64,000 nt of DNA from JAZDEY01 sp043808325 [NCBI: Candidatus Eiseniibacteriota bacterium] (GCA_043808325.1 JAZDEY010000056.1:7237-71236), one strand, 5' to 3'; positions 18,245 through 28,728 are shown, counted from the first letter of the stretch. Notes: generated by a model from the letters alone, not told the origin. A program made the numbers and translations.

Positions 18245-20685
18245 ACTTGGCCTCCGCTTGCGCCGCTCGCGGCATGCTTTGACCCAATCATCACGGCAAG
18301 CAGCGCAAGGCCCGCCGCCGAGAAGAGCAGGCCCAGAGTGAAATAGGGAGGCCTGTAAGTCATTCGCACGGTATGGGAGCCGGGCTCTATCGCAACCGCC
18401 CTGAATGCATAGTCGGCGCGGAGAATGCCGGTCTCCTTGCCGTCAACATAGCTTCGCCAGCCGGGATAGAACACATCCGAGAGAAAGAGATACCCTCTCC
18501 TCGGAGCTTCCACCCGTATGGTGATCCGATTGGGATCGTTTTCCGCAATCTCGGCGCGCCCGAACATCATGCCGCCGAGGCTGTCCGCGGGAGACCCCGG
18601 CATATCACCTGAACCTTCGCCACCGCTCGCGCCGCGGAGCTCCTCGCCGTCCTCGGCCTTAAGCAATACCTCCCGGCGCGGATCGAACCGGCCGGTCTTC
18701 ATGTAGGCCAGTACGTCGTCGTAGGTTGCGAAGAGATGGGGCCTCTCGACAAGATAGGCCCTTGGAAGAAAATCACTGTTAAGGAGAGCTCGAGCTTCGG
18801 GTCGGGCCGCTTCGCCCTTGACCACGCTCAGCACGTACTTGACGTTCAGGAGATCCAGAACACGCGATTCGAGAGCCTCACGCGAACCGATCGGCCCCAC
18901 TCTCCTCCTTAAGGCGGCATTACTGACGGAAACCATGGAACTGTCGATCGCTCCAAGGGCCTCAATGTAGTACCTGACATTCAGAGCATCATAGCCGTGC
19001 ATATCGTCAATCCCGATAATCGTCGCGGTGTTGGAGGGCAGGATATCGCCGCCGAACTTGGCCACCCTCCAGATTCCCTCGTCGCGCACGAGATCGTCCA
19101 CGAATGAGCTCTTCGGCAGGACCCGGTCCTCAGGCTGGGACACTTTGAACTTGTGGCTGTTGGGCAAAACGTCGGCCAGTAGGATCGCGAGGGCGGCCAC
19201 GAAGAACGTCCTGGGAGAGAGCCACTTGAGTCCCATCAGGACCAACAGAGTCCCGCTCAGGGCGGCCATCACCAGGAACGCCAGTATCTTGCCCGATGCG
19301 TAAGCCAGGTAGTCATCGAGCGCGAGATTGGTCCCGGCCTCTTTGAGGACCAGACCAAGGCCCGTCTGCCTAAGCCACAGGGCCAGCACCGCTGCAAAAA
19401 CCATGAAACCCGCCCCGCACATGATCATACGGCCGCGAGCGCGCATCGATCGCGCCAAATCAAAACCATATCCCGCAAGCACCGAGAAGCTGAACATGAA
19501 AACAACCACGACGCGGTCGATCCTCGAGAAATTGAATCCCGGTAGCGTGTGATAGAAGATCCGCAAGAGCGGAGAGCCGAACACCGCAAGCAACGCCACG
19601 AGAGCAAGCACCCCGAATGGCGCAAGCCTGCGGTTAGGCTTGGTGAGAGCCAGAATCCCCAGCAGAAGCGGCAGGATCCCGATGTAACCGGTGGTGCTCA
19701 CGTAGTTCTGAGCGAACCGGGGCCCATGCTCCACCGTGGTCAGAGCCTTGCTGATCACGCCCATCTCCAGAGGGTCGCCGAGGATATCGGGTATGAAATA
19801 CTTCAAGGCTACGAACTTATGGTGGGCGCTCGAGAGGATCATGTTATAGGGCAGCACCTTGCGGTAGGAGAAAGTGCTGAGCTCGTAGGTGGGGAGCAGC
19901 TGGAAGGCGCACACCAAGGCGGCCGTCACAATCGAGCCCAGAACCAGGAACAGGGTTGCGGCCCGCAGCCGTTTCGAGGTCGGCCCCACCAGGAGGACCC
20001 TGAGCACTATGTAAGTGAAGACCGCGTAGAAGACGAAGAAGACCAGCTGAGGAAAGCCGGCGAGAATGCACAGTGAGAGCACCAGCCCGAAAAGCCCTGC
20101 CCTTCTCAAGCTCGGGGCTTCGGCCAGATGCTCCCCGAAATAGACCACCGCCGGAAGCCAGCTGGCCGTGGAGATAAGAGTCGGCTGCCCGAATCGCGTG
20201 ACCATGAAACTGGAGAAGGTGAAACTCAGGGCCGACACCAGGGCTGCCCCGACGGAGAGTTTGAGTTTCCTCCCAAGCAGAAAACCGAAGATCGCAGCAA
20301 TCATGAAATGAACATAGAGGAAGACATCCATCTGGTCGGTCGGCTTCATCCAGTAGATCGCAAGGTTGACCGGATAGAGGACCGCCGACTGGAAGTTCGC
20401 AAAGAAGGGCGTCCCGCAGAATTGGTGCGGATTCCAGAAGGGCATCTTGCCTTGCCTGATCATCTCAGTAGCAAAGACCCGTCTGGGGTAGTAGGAGAGT
20501 GTGCAGTCTGAGGTGACCGAGGGCTCGGCCAGTTCCTCACGCGTCGCTTCGCCAAGCCACGGAAAGACGTTGGCGAGCCTGTAGGTCACCAGCGTCGCAT
20601 CGGTGAAGAGCTCCTTCGCAAAGAAGACGGTCACCAGGACCGCAAGGAAGGCAACAGCAATCAGGACGTTTCTGGGTCTGGTCAT
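18241..20685 (-). CDS. YfhO-family membrane protein (second paralog)
   Basis: About 814 residues from the ATG at 20685 (MTRPRNVLIAVAFLAVL). The longer reading frame to 20724 would overlap the GT2 gene and lacks a signal-like start. Family hallmarks match the 12400 paralog: CTLSYYPRRVFATEMIRQGK, PFWNPHQFCGTPFFANFQS, TRFGQPTLISTASW, and a C-terminal FYPGWRSYVDGKETG block before the final helix. It lacks the long beta-rich insertion of the paralog. Two YfhO-type proteins in one operon suggest two successive or alternative decorations of a surface polymer. The gene starts 7 bp after the GT2 stop and overlaps the next GT-C gene by 4 bp. Confidence 0.85.
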   Translation of the reverse strand: MTRPRNVLIAVAFLAVLVTVFFAKELFTDATLVTYRLANVFPWLGEATREELAEPSVTSDCTLSYYPRRVFATEMIRQGKMPFWNPHQFCGTPFFANFQSAVLYPVNLAIYWMKPTDQMDVFLYVHFMIAAIFGFLLGRKLKLSVGAALVSALSFTFSSFMVTRFGQPTLISTASWLPAVVYFGEHLAEAPSLRRAGLFGLVLSLCILAGFPQLVFFVFYAVFTYIVLRVLLVGPTSKRLRAATLFLVLGSIVTAALVCAFQLLPTYELSTFSYRKVLPYNMILSSAHHKFVALKYFIPDILGDPLEMGVISKALTTVEHGPRFAQNYVSTTGYIGILPLLLGILALTKPNRRLAPFGVLALVALLAVFGSPLLRIFYHTLPGFNFSRIDRVVVVFMFSFSVLAGYGFDLARSMRARGRMIMCGAGFMVFAAVLALWLRQTGLGLVLKEAGTNLALDDYLAYASGKILAFLVMAALSGTLLVLMGLKWLSPRTFFVAALAILLADVLPNSHKFKVSQPEDRVLPKSSFVDDLVRDEGIWRVAKFGGDILPSNTATIIGIDDMHGYDALNVRYYIEALGAIDSSMVSVSNAALRRRVGPIGSREALESRVLDLLNVKYVLSVVKGEAARPEARALLNSDFLPRAYLVERPHLFATYDDVLAYMKTGRFDPRREVLLKAEDGEELRGASGGEGSGDMPGSPADSLGGMMFGRAEIAENDPNRITIRVEAPRRGYLFLSDVFYPGWRSYVDGKETGILRADYAFRAVAIEPGSHTVRMTYRPPYFTLGLLFSAAGLALLAVMIGSKHAASGASGGQV

Positions 20686-20692
20686 AGCGGGA

Positions 20693-21415
20693 CTATTTTC
20701 TGCCCACTCCCATGTAGATCTCAAGCCACATCTTGATGAGTTCCCTCAGGGTGCTCACAACATGGCTCGCTCGCACGGTGCTCCTGCCGCCCGCCCTGGG
20801 ATAGTGCCTGACCCCGATCTCGGTCATCCTGAAACCATGGTGGCGCGCCTTGGCGAGAATCTCGGTATCCACGAAGAACTTCTTCGATCTTATCTGGATC
20901 ACGTCGAAGACCTCACGCCTGAAAAGCTTGAAGGCACAATCGATGTCTCTCACACGGAGTCTGAAGACGGTTCGGGCAACCAGGTTATAGCCCCAGGCCA
21001 GGAAGAGCCGCGTAAGGGGATCGTATCGGTAGATGCGGAAGCCGCAGACAATGTCATAGTCTTCGATCGCGGGAAGCAGGTTCTTGACCTCCTTGACATC
21101 GAACTGGAGATCCGAATCCGTATAGAAGACCAGGGGCAACTTCGCGCTGGTGAAGCCGGTCCGAAGCGCATCCGCATATCCGAGATTCTTGGGATGATGG
21201 ATCGGCCTGATGTGCGGATTCTCCACGCGCAGGCGCTCGAGGATCTCGGCGGTCCGGTCGGCGCTGCCGTCGTTGACGACGACAACCTCGTAGTCCTCGA
21301 TGTCGATCGTCTCCGCTGCCTGAACAACCGCCCTTACCGCTTTCTCGATGTTGTCCTCTTCGTTGTACGCTGGAAGCACGAACGATATCGATTTTGGTTT
21401 CACGGCCCGCCTCAT
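20693..21415 (-). CDS. GT2 glycosyltransferase, polyprenyl-phosphate sugar synthase type
   Basis: 240 residues of a GT-A fold family 2 enzyme. Seen: SFVLPAYNEEDNI (nucleotide-sugar binding start), VVVVNDGSADRT near residue 45, the metal-binding segment FYTDSDLQFD near 100, and the acceptor-side block DIDCAFKLFRREVF. Length and motif spacing match dolichyl/undecaprenyl-phosphate mannose or glucose synthases without C-terminal membrane helices. It would charge polyprenyl phosphate with a sugar on the cytoplasmic side, giving the donor for the GT-C and YfhO-type proteins in the same operon. It overlaps the AP phosphoesterase gene by 4 bp (ATGA). The sugar identity cannot be determined. Confidence 0.88.
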   Translation of the reverse strand: MRRAVKPKSISFVLPAYNEEDNIEKAVRAVVQAAETIDIEDYEVVVVNDGSADRTAEILERLRVENPHIRPIHHPKNLGYADALRTGFTSAKLPLVFYTDSDLQFDVKEVKNLLPAIEDYDIVCGFRIYRYDPLTRLFLAWGYNLVARTVFRLRVRDIDCAFKLFRREVFDVIQIRSKKFFVDTEILAKARHHGFRMTEIGVRHYPRAGGRSTVRASHVVSTLRELIKMWLEIYMGVGRK

Positions 21416-23121
21416 CCGATGTAGCCGATGCCCTCAAGTCGTCTCTTTATGTCTTCGCTCTCCTGGCTGGTAAGGGAACTGCCGCCTGCCCGCCCCAGGA
21501 GATCGACGTCCACGTATTCAACCGGATACTCGATCAGGCGTTCCTCCTTGAGGGCATCCACAAGCACCTTGCCGTCCATCTGGCGCGGAACCGGGAGCCC
21601 TAGAAGATAAAGCACCGTGGGAGCCAGATCCATTATGGAAAGCCCCGCGATGCTTACCCCTTGACGAAAGCCGCTGCCCAAGCCGAGGAAGATGCCGTTC
21701 ATTCGATGGTCGCCTGAGTTGCCGTAAACCGGGAAACTGAAACTGTTGCTGGTGAAGTCAAGTGTCCCGAGCGCCTTGTACCTCATGTCCCTGGGTAGGA
21801 ATACCAGGTCAGGCGCCTCATCGACGTAGGGACCCTGATACAACTCCTCCCTGAAGTAGACCCTGTCGAACATCTTCTCACCGGTCGTGGGGCTATCAAG
21901 CGCCAGCAGATCCCGCTTGATCGAATCTCTCACGGTTTGGTATTCCTGGCCGGGGTTGACCGATCCCCAAGGCTCCCGGCCCTTGAGATTCACGTAGATC
22001 TGGCCGTAATTGCCCTTGGAATAAGCCTTGCTCCTGGCCCAGTCAACGTTATCAAGCGAGAGAAAGAACCGGTTGAGGAGCATCTGCATCCTCTGCCTCG
22101 AGTGGAATCCGCCCGAGAGCCTCAAGCGCGCAAGTCCCAGTGCCATAGAAAGCCTATAGAAGAACACCGGCGTGAGCCCCACCGCGTAGGCCAGCCGTTT
22201 AAGCCCCGTCGCAGGGTCGCCCCTGAGCCTGAGGTAGCCGCGTGTGAGGAGCCAGCTGTTGAAGGCAAGATAGGTATGGATAGGGCCGAAGCCGTGATCG
22301 GAGGCCAGGATCACCTCACAATCGCCGGCGTCTTCGAGTATCTCACCTAGGCTCCGATCGAGCAGAGCATAGAAGGCCTTGAGCCGCGGACCGTGCTTCT
22401 TGGCCTCCTTACGGTCGTGGCGCGGATGGTGCTCGTCAAGCAGGTGCCACAGTTCGTGCTGAGCCCGGTCGGTTCCCCAGAAATGGGAGATGAAGAGGTC
22501 CCAGTCGGTCGCCTTGAGGAGATGGCGGGTGACCTTGACGTTGAAGGTGAGAACATCAAAGAGCTCATCGATCACACGGCCGACCCCGCGTTTGGAATAC
22601 ACTTCTCGGTGGTAGAGCTTATAGGGCCCAAATCTCGACTCCAGATCATCGAGGAGCGAGGGCGGCCAGGTGAAGTCCCGCTTGCCGTAGGGAGTAAGGA
22701 AATCGCTTATCATGCAGCCGTTGATCTGCCGAGGGGGATAGGTTATGGGGACGCCTATCACCACCGATTTGAGCCCCGCACGTGAGGCAAACTCCCACAC
22801 AGGCACCCCGTCCAAGAGGGTGGAATTGACCGGTATCTCGCCGAAGGGATTCCCTTTGGAGGCGGCCGCTTGGGCCAGGCCTTTCCTCCGCAGGAGAAAC
22901 TCAAAGACACCATGTTTGCCGGGGTTGAGGCCCGTGACGAAGCTGGTCCAGGAGGTTGCAGTCACCGGCGGGATAAGGCTCTCAAGAGGGGATGATACGC
23001 CGCGGGCGACTAGCGCCGCAAGATTGGGCATCGTGCCGTCTTTCATTAGGGGTGCGAGTATGTCCCAGGTCGCTCCGTCAAGCCCAAGAACGAGGACCTT
23101 GCGCTTCCCGGAAGGGGTCAT
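21412..23121 (-). CDS. AP-superfamily phosphodiesterase (cytoplasmic-looking)
   Basis: 569 residues of the alkaline phosphatase superfamily without a signal peptide. Motifs: VLGLDGATWDIL with the first metal-binding Asp, the nucleophile Thr in IPPVTATSWTSFVTG followed by NPGKHGVFEFLLRRKG, FISHFWGTDRAQHELWHLLDE near residue 215, ASDHGFGPIHTYLAFN near 275, and SGDHRMNGIFLGLGSGF near 470. The C-terminus is IKRRLEGIGYIG, matching the tails of the 8758 protein and the APS kinase. It overlaps glyS and the GT2 gene by 4 bp each, so it marks the junction from housekeeping to glycan genes. Family members hydrolyse phosphodiesters or transfer phospho-groups. With no export signal, a cytoplasmic nucleotide-sugar or lipid-linked substrate is possible. 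Confidence 0.85.
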   Translation of the reverse strand: MTPSGKRKVLVLGLDGATWDILAPLMKDGTMPNLAALVARGVSSPLESLIPPVTATSWTSFVTGLNPGKHGVFEFLLRRKGLAQAAASKGNPFGEIPVNSTLLDGVPVWEFASRAGLKSVVIGVPITYPPRQINGCMISDFLTPYGKRDFTWPPSLLDDLESRFGPYKLYHREVYSKRGVGRVIDELFDVLTFNVKVTRHLLKATDWDLFISHFWGTDRAQHELWHLLDEHHPRHDRKEAKKHGPRLKAFYALLDRSLGEILEDAGDCEVILASDHGFGPIHTYLAFNSWLLTRGYLRLRGDPATGLKRLAYAVGLTPVFFYRLSMALGLARLRLSGGFHSRQRMQMLLNRFFLSLDNVDWARSKAYSKGNYGQIYVNLKGREPWGSVNPGQEYQTVRDSIKRDLLALDSPTTGEKMFDRVYFREELYQGPYVDEAPDLVFLPRDMRYKALGTLDFTSNSFSFPVYGNSGDHRMNGIFLGLGSGFRQGVSIAGLSIMDLAPTVLYLLGLPVPRQMDGKVLVDALKEERLIEYPVEYVDVDLLGRAGGSSLTSQESEDIKRRLEGIGYIG

Positions 23122-25208
23122 GAGGATGATTCCATTCTGGAGAAGTTGGCGATCTCGAGGAAGCGGCGCGTTATCGTGCCGAGCAAATTCAGGCGGTTGC
23201 GCTTCAGGCTCTGGTCTTCGACCATCACCATCACCTTGCCGAAGAAGGTGTCGATCGGGAGGGCAAGCTCCAGAAGGAGATGCATCGCATCCCGGAACCG
23301 TCTGTTGGAGATCATGGAATTGAACTGCGGAAGGACCTCCTGGTAGGCCTTGAAGAGATCGGTCTCGGCTTGGTCCTCGAAGAGATAGACCGCCACCTCT
23401 CCGGTCACTTCACCCTTGGTAATGTTGTAGGCTCGCTTGAAGGCCGTCACCAGGATCTTGAAGCGCTCGTCCGCCTCGAACTCCTTCACTGCCTCAAGCC
23501 TCGATGCCGCCAAGGCCGGGTCGTCTATGCCGGCATCCAGGACGCTCTCGACCATATCGGCGCGGCTGCCGGCTTCCACAAGCAGGGTCGCCAGCCGCTG
23601 CCTGACAAACGAGGACACGCTCTCCTTAAGCTCCGTCTCGCTGGCGGAGAGCTTGTCACCATAGAGTCTCGTACAGTCTCGGACCAGATCGCCCACCGAG
23701 AGATGGATGCCTTTCTCGATGAGGATTCGTGCAAAGCCGGTCGCCTGTCTCCTGAGGCCATAGGGATCCTCCGAACCGGTCGGCACCAGCCCGACCCCAA
23801 AGCAGCCCACAAGGCTGTCGATCTTGTCGGCAAGCGCCAGCACGGTGCCGGCAGCGGTCTCGGGCAAGCTCTCACCCGCGAATCTCGGAAGGTAGTGTTC
23901 GAAGATCGCCCGGGCGACTTCGTGGTCCTCGCCCGATGCTTTTGCGTACTCCTCGCCCATCAGGCCCTGAAGGCTTGAGAATTCCTTCTCGCGCACCATC
24001 AAGGACGTGAGGTCTGCCTTCGAGAGATGCGCGGCACGTTTGATTTTGACGGGGTCGCCCAGGCCCGTGGTCTTCGCAATCGAAGGGGCCAGCTCGGCGA
24101 GCCGCGCGGTCTTATCCCGGAGCGTTCCCAGCTGCTCCTGCCAGACCACGTGGGAGAGTCGCTCGGCCATGGCTTCGAGGCCGTCCTTGAGGTCCTGCTC
24201 CCAGTAAAAGTGCGCATCGTCCAGCCTGGCCTTGAGCACGCGCTGGTTTCCTTCTCTTATTTTCCCGACTCGATCCTGATCCATGTTCGCAACAGCCACG
24301 AAGTGCGGTACGAGGCGGCCCCGGTCGTCGCACACCGAGAAGAACTCCTGATGTTCTTTGAGATCGGTCACCACGACTTCCTTGGGCATGTCAAGGAACT
24401 TGGGATCGAAAGAGCCCGCTATGGCGAGAGGATACTCAACCGTGAAGGTAACCCGTTCGAGGAGGTCCTCATCATCTACGATCCGCCCGCCTACCGAGGC
24501 CGCAGCCGCAGTGATTTGCTCCCGGACCAGCCGCTTACGCTCCTCATGATCGACTATTACGAAGTTGCGCCTAAGGTCCTCGATGTACTGACGGATAGAC
24601 GTGACGGCGATCTCCCGGCTCCCCAGGAAACGGTGGCCGCGCGTCACGGCCCCGACCTCAAGACCGGCCCAGGAAGAGCGGTCGCCTTTGCTGTCGGCGC
24701 CCGGCTTGCCGTCGACGACCAGGGTCAGCCACCTCACCGGACGCGCGAAGCGCTTGTTGCCGCTCTCCCACTTCATCGTCTTGGGGAAGATAATCTCCTG
24801 AAACGCACGACTCAGCATCATCGGCACATAATCCACGGTGAGGCCGCCCTTGGTCACTTTCTCCAGGCACAGATACTCACCCTTGCCTTTGGTACCGCGT
24901 GATAGGTCGGCTACGTCAGCGCCCTGAGACTTGGCAAAGCCCAGCGCAGCCTGGGTGGGTTTTCCCGATTTGTCGAAGGCAGCCGCTACCGACGGGCCAA
25001 AGACCAGCTGTTTGGAGTCCCGCGCCTTCTCAGCGAGTCCTTCGACAAGCAGCACAAGACGCCTCGGCGTCCCGAGGGTTTTCAGCGATGAGAAGTCGAT
25101 GCCTGCGCTCTCGAGGACGACGCGCGCGCTGGCTTCCAGATTACCGAGAGCCGGCCGTATGTAGGACGGCGGTATCTCTTCGGTGCCTATCTCGAATAGG
25201 AGTTCCAA
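23118..25208 (-). CDS. glyS: Glycyl-tRNA synthetase beta subunit
   Basis: 696 residues, full length for the beta subunit of the tetrameric (alpha2beta2) bacterial enzyme. It begins with the diagnostic [17 protein letters not shown]. Inside are [39 protein letters not shown] and the [19 protein letters not shown] block. The C-terminal third is a helical anticodon-binding region. The start is most likely the TTG at 25208, which has AAGGAG five bases upstream; a GTG at 25223 is in frame but unsupported. It overlaps glyQ by 22 bp, as expected for subunits needed in equal amounts, and overlaps the downstream AP phosphoesterase gene by 4 bp. Confidence 0.96.
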   Translation of the reverse strand: MELLFEIGTEEIPPSYIRPALGNLEASARVVLESAGIDFSSLKTLGTPRRLVLLVEGLAEKARDSKQLVFGPSVAAAFDKSGKPTQAALGFAKSQGADVADLSRGTKGKGEYLCLEKVTKGGLTVDYVPMMLSRAFQEIIFPKTMKWESGNKRFARPVRWLTLVVDGKPGADSKGDRSSWAGLEVGAVTRGHRFLGSREIAVTSIRQYIEDLRRNFVIVDHEERKRLVREQITAAAASVGGRIVDDEDLLERVTFTVEYPLAIAGSFDPKFLDMPKEVVVTDLKEHQEFFSVCDDRGRLVPHFVAVANMDQDRVGKIREGNQRVLKARLDDAHFYWEQDLKDGLEAMAERLSHVVWQEQLGTLRDKTARLAELAPSIAKTTGLGDPVKIKRAAHLSKADLTSLMVREKEFSSLQGLMGEEYAKASGEDHEVARAIFEHYLPRFAGESLPETAAGTVLALADKIDSLVGCFGVGLVPTGSEDPYGLRRQATGFARILIEKGIHLSVGDLVRDCTRLYGDKLSASETELKESVSSFVRQRLATLLVEAGSRADMVESVLDAGIDDPALAASRLEAVKEFEADERFKILVTAFKRAYNITKGEVTGEVAVYLFEDQAETDLFKAYQEVLPQFNSMISNRRFRDAMHLLLELALPIDTFFGKVMVMVEDQSLKRNRLNLLGTITRRFLEIANFSRMESSS

Positions 25209-26110
25209 ACCTTCTCCTTGCACAGCGGAAAGCCCAGGGCTTCGCGTTTCTCAACGTATTTCTGGGCGACCTTCCTGGCCAACTTCCTCACGCGCAGGAT
25301 ATATGACGCCCGCTCGGTCACACTGATCGCCCCGCGAGCATCGAGCACGTTGAAGATGTGCGAACACTTCAGGACGAAATCGTATGCAGGCATCACAAGG
25401 TCCAGGTCGGCGAGTCGATTGGCTTCACGCTCGAAAAGCTGGAAGAGCTCGAAATGGGCGGGCACGTCGGCTTCCTCGAAGTTATACTTCGAGAACTCGA
25501 CCTCCGCCATTCCGCAGATGTCCTTCCACACCAGCGAATCGTTCCACCGGATATCGTTTATGTCGTTTATCTCTTGAAGGCACATCGCGATTCGTTCGAG
25601 CCCGTAGGTTATCTCGCAGGTTATGGGATCGAGCTCGATGCCGCCTGCCTGCTGGAAATAGGTGAACTGGGTTATCTCCATCCCGTCGAGCCAGACTTGC
25701 CAGCCGAGCCCGGCCGCCCCAAGCGTCGGAGATTCCCAGTCGTCCTCGGCGAATCTGATGTCGTGCTCCTTCGGATCTATCCCGATCTCGACCAGGGTTT
25801 GGAGGTAGACATCCTGAATGTCGGCAGGGGACGGTTTGATCACGACCTGATACTGAAAGAACTGCTGAACCCTCATCGGATTCTCGCCGTAACGGCCGTC
25901 GCGGGGCCGCCGCGAGGGCTCAACGTGGGCGGCCTTCCAGGGCTCGGGTCCAAGCGCGCGGATGAAGCTCGCCGGATTAAAGGTGCCCGCCCCGACCTCG
26001 GTATTATAAGGCTGGTGAATCGCGCAGCCGTAGCGGGCCCAAAAACGCTCAAGGGCCATAATGAGCTCCTGAAGGGTCAGGCCCTGAAGCCGCTTTCCCC
26101 GTTCACGCAT
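25187..26110 (-). CDS. glyQ: Glycyl-tRNA synthetase alpha subunit
   Basis: 307 residues, typical of the class II catalytic alpha subunit. Seen: [66 protein letters not shown], and [28 protein letters not shown], which together form the aminoacyl-adenylate site. It joins Gly to tRNA-Gly with the beta subunit encoded next. It overlaps recO by 8 bp and glyS by 22 bp. Confidence 0.97.
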   Translation of the reverse strand: MRERGKRLQGLTLQELIMALERFWARYGCAIHQPYNTEVGAGTFNPASFIRALGPEPWKAAHVEPSRRPRDGRYGENPMRVQQFFQYQVVIKPSPADIQDVYLQTLVEIGIDPKEHDIRFAEDDWESPTLGAAGLGWQVWLDGMEITQFTYFQQAGGIELDPITCEITYGLERIAMCLQEINDINDIRWNDSLVWKDICGMAEVEFSKYNFEEADVPAHFELFQLFEREANRLADLDLVMPAYDFVLKCSHIFNVLDARGAISVTERASYILRVRKLARKVAQKYVEKREALGFPLCKEKVWNSYSR

Positions 26111-26876
26111 TGCCCGCGTCCCTTATCCTCTCCAGAAACTCAAGCGATTTCACGGCCGCCCCCTCACCCATCTGGATGCGCACAAATGAGTTTATGATAT
26201 CTGCGGCCTCCCGGCTTACCTTGTCCGCCAAGTAGGTCTGCCTCAGCTTGGCAAGCGGCTCACTTTCGTAATCTCTCAGAACCCGGAGCGCCAGATCGCT
26301 CATCGCAAGCGCATGCAGATCCCTGTCCTTGCACATCGGGCAAAGGACCCCACCCGAGAGGAGCCCAAACCAAACCCTCTCCTCCACCGACTTCCCACAG
26401 CGGACACATCGAGCCAATTCGGGCCCATATCCTACCAGATGTAACATTTTCAGCTGGTAGGAGGAAAGAACTATTTCCAGCTGGTGGCGTTCGGCCGCAC
26501 CTATCTCGCCGAGAACCGACACCAGGAGTGCGAACAATGCCTTGTTCGGCTCCTCCTGGGGAACCAGCCTCTCCACGATCTCGGCGGCGACGCTGGCATA
26601 AGCCAGCTTGATGATGTCCTTCTTTACATTGTCAAAGGCGTTCACGATCTCACTGTGGCTGAGGGTATGGAGGTCCCGATTCTCTTTACGGTAAAACATG
26701 ATCGATGAATGAGTCAGAATCTCGAGGCTCGAGCCGAACTTGCTCTTGGGCTTGAGGCTGCCCTTGGCGATCGTGGATATCTTGCCGTAGCTCTGGGAGA
26801 AGAGTATCACCACCTTGCTGGATTCCCTGATCTTTCGTGACCTCAGGACAACAGCTTGGGTGCGGTGGATACTCAT
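26103..26876 (-). CDS. recO: DNA recombination/repair protein RecO
   Basis: 257 residues. The N-terminal OB-fold ([23 protein letters not shown]..., [19 protein letters not shown]) and helical C-terminal part match RecO. Two CXXC pairs near residues 150-175 (CVRCGK...LCPMCK) form the zinc site found in many RecO proteins. RecO acts with RecR to load RecA onto SSB-coated single-stranded DNA. It sits between corC (89 bp upstream) and glyQ (8-bp overlap), a neighbourhood seen in several phyla. The 89-bp gap before it is the largest in the run and could hold a secondary promoter. Confidence 0.95.
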   Translation of the reverse strand: MSIHRTQAVVLRSRKIRESSKVVILFSQSYGKISTIAKGSLKPKSKFGSSLEILTHSSIMFYRKENRDLHTLSHSEIVNAFDNVKKDIIKLAYASVAAEIVERLVPQEEPNKALFALLVSVLGEIGAAERHQLEIVLSSYQLKMLHLVGYGPELARCVRCGKSVEERVWFGLLSGGVLCPMCKDRDLHALAMSDLALRVLRDYESEPLAKLRQTYLADKVSREAADIINSFVRIQMGEGAAVKSLEFLERIRDAGNA

Positions 26877-26965
26877 CGATCAATGATCCTCAGGTGCTCC
26901 TGGCCCGGCTTACTCCCTCCTCGGCTCGAGGGAGAGCCCAGAATCGATGGCTCTCGCCGGCCCAC

Positions 26966-28249
26966 TCACTCCGGCAGCGCCTTCGCCGCCCTACCCAACC
27001 CTTCGGCCTTTATCACCACGCGTTCGATTCGCTGACCGGTGACCTTCTCGATCGTGAACCGGAGTCCGTCGGCTTCATATTCGTCACCCTCCGACGGCAC
27101 CCTGCCGACCAGGTTGTACACGAACCCGGCGATTGTATCATAGTCTTCCTCTTTCTTGATGTGGGTCTTGAAGGCTTCGTTCAGATCCTCGATCCGCGCC
27201 TTGCCGTCCACCCTCACGCTGTCGTCGCTTAAGACCTGGAAGAGCTTGGGCTCGACATCGTGCTCGTCGTAGATCTCCCCGACAATCTGTTCAATCACGT
27301 CCTCCAGGGTCACCAGCCCGACCACCCCACCGAATTCATCGACAACAATCGCCATGTGGGTCTTGCGGGCCATCAGCTCCTTCATCAGATCCTTGACCCG
27401 CTTGGTCTCGGGAATGAAGTAGGCTTCCCGGGTGATGCCGCCGATCGGGGAGTCAAGTCCTCCCTCAGCTACGAACTTGAAGAGGTCCCGAGCGTGAAGC
27501 ACCCCGGTCACGTTGTCCACCGTCTTGCTGTACACGGGGATCCTGGAGTGCCCGCCCTGGGCGATTATCCCGATCGCCTCGGCGACGGTGGTGGAACTCT
27601 CAGCGGAGATCATGTCGATTCTCGGAACCATCACTTCTCGCGCAATCGTATCCCTCATCTCGAAGATCGCGTCGATCATCTCCCGCTCATCTTTGCCGCT
27701 TGACTCGCTGTCGGCTTCGGCCCGCGCTATGGCGCGGAGCTCGCCCGCCCTAAAGAGAATCTCTCGAGCTTGGACGCCTGCCAGGAAGAGGCCCTGTGTG
27801 AGAAGAAGGATCCCCTTCACCAGGGGATAGATGGGAAGCAGGAGGGCAAAGACCGGCTGGGCCAGATTGAGCGCCGCTGTCTCGGGATTGTTAGCCACAT
27901 AGATCTTCGGCAAGAGCCTCGCGAAGATGGCAACCAGCAAGGATACCAGGATCAGCACTACCACGGAGGCAATTGTCCTGGCGGATCCCTGGGGAAAAGC
28001 GCGCCACGCTATCCGCAGGGCAAAGAGCACGGCCATCACGTTACAGATCGAGGTCCCGACCAGCAGGTTTATCAGTAGCTCCTGGGGCTTCCCGAGCATC
28101 CGCAAGAGAAACCGCGAGCGCTTGTCCTCGGTCCTGGCGAGCACGTCTCTCGATGCCGAGAAGAAAGCGAACTCCCCCGTGGCAAGAACCGCCGAGATAC
28201 ACAGGAGAGCGAGCAAGACCAGAACGTCAATCAGGGTCGGCGAATCCAA
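26966..28249 (-). CDS. CNNM/CorC-family transporter (DUF21, CBS pair, CorC_HlyC)
   Basis: 427 residues in the order DUF21/CNNM membrane domain (about 1-190, with ISAVLATGEFAFFSASRDVL), a CBS pair (about 200-325, including MVPRIDMISAESSTTVAEAI and FGGVVGLVTLEDVIEQIVGE) and a C-terminal CorC_HlyC domain (about 340-415, VRVDGKARIEDLNEAF). The family is implicated in magnesium or divalent-ion efflux and is often misnamed hemolysin. In many genomes it follows ybeY, as here (13-bp gap), forming a phoH-ybeY-corC module. The protein is full length. Confidence 0.93.
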   Translation of the reverse strand: MDSPTLIDVLVLLALLCISAVLATGEFAFFSASRDVLARTEDKRSRFLLRMLGKPQELLINLLVGTSICNVMAVLFALRIAWRAFPQGSARTIASVVVLILVSLLVAIFARLLPKIYVANNPETAALNLAQPVFALLLPIYPLVKGILLLTQGLFLAGVQAREILFRAGELRAIARAEADSESSGKDEREMIDAIFEMRDTIAREVMVPRIDMISAESSTTVAEAIGIIAQGGHSRIPVYSKTVDNVTGVLHARDLFKFVAEGGLDSPIGGITREAYFIPETKRVKDLMKELMARKTHMAIVVDEFGGVVGLVTLEDVIEQIVGEIYDEHDVEPKLFQVLSDDSVRVDGKARIEDLNEAFKTHIKKEEDYDTIAGFVYNLVGRVPSEGDEYEADGLRFTIEKVTGQRIERVVIKAEGLGRAAKALPE

Positions 28250-28262
28250 CTCGGTTACACTC

Positions 28263-28712
28263 CTACTTGTTCAGGAGCTTCTTCACCGTCCGCTCCTGGC
28301 GCGCTTCCATCCTTCGCTTCCGGGATGGGGTATCGTCCCGGTATCCGATTACGTGGAGAACACCGTGAACCACAAGCCGTATGATCTCTTCCCTCCGCCC
28401 GATCTTGAACCTGGCCGCTTGCTCCCGGGCCCGGTCGAGCGATATGTAGATGTCGCCGACCTTGCAGTAGGCAAGTCCTGCCTCCGACAGGTCAAAGGCA
28501 ATCACGTCGGTCGTGCCGCGCCTGCCCAGGGACGCGCGGTTGATTCTGGTCATTTCACCGTCCCCGACGAAGGTTATACTGAGGGCATGGGGCCCGACAT
28601 CGTGCTCCCTGAGGGTCTCGGTTGCGGCCTTCTCCACCAGGCGCTTGAGATGCTTCATCCCGGGCGGCAGGCCCTTGATGTCCAGACAAGAAATCTGTTC
28701 GGTCTCTTCCAT
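28263..28712 (-). CDS. ybeY: Endoribonuclease/rRNA maturation factor YbeY
   Basis: 149 residues. YbeY takes part in 16S rRNA 3' processing and ribosome quality control. The N-terminal half has ISITFVGDGEMTRINRASLGRRGTTDVIAFDL. The metal site near residue 116 reads HGVLHVIGYRDD. The first two His ligands (H116, H120) are present, but the third position of the E. coli-type motif (HGxLHLxGYDH) is Asp (D126). From general knowledge, a GYxD variant also occurs in Bacteroidetes YbeY, which would agree with an FCB-side affiliation. It lies 16 bp after phoH and 13 bp before corC, its usual partners. Confidence 0.94.
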   Translation of the reverse strand: MEETEQISCLDIKGLPPGMKHLKRLVEKAATETLREHDVGPHALSITFVGDGEMTRINRASLGRRGTTDVIAFDLSEAGLAYCKVGDIYISLDRAREQAARFKIGRREEIIRLVVHGVLHVIGYRDDTPSRKRRMEARQERTVKKLLNK

Positions 28713-28728
28713 GTCCCGCCTGGCACGC

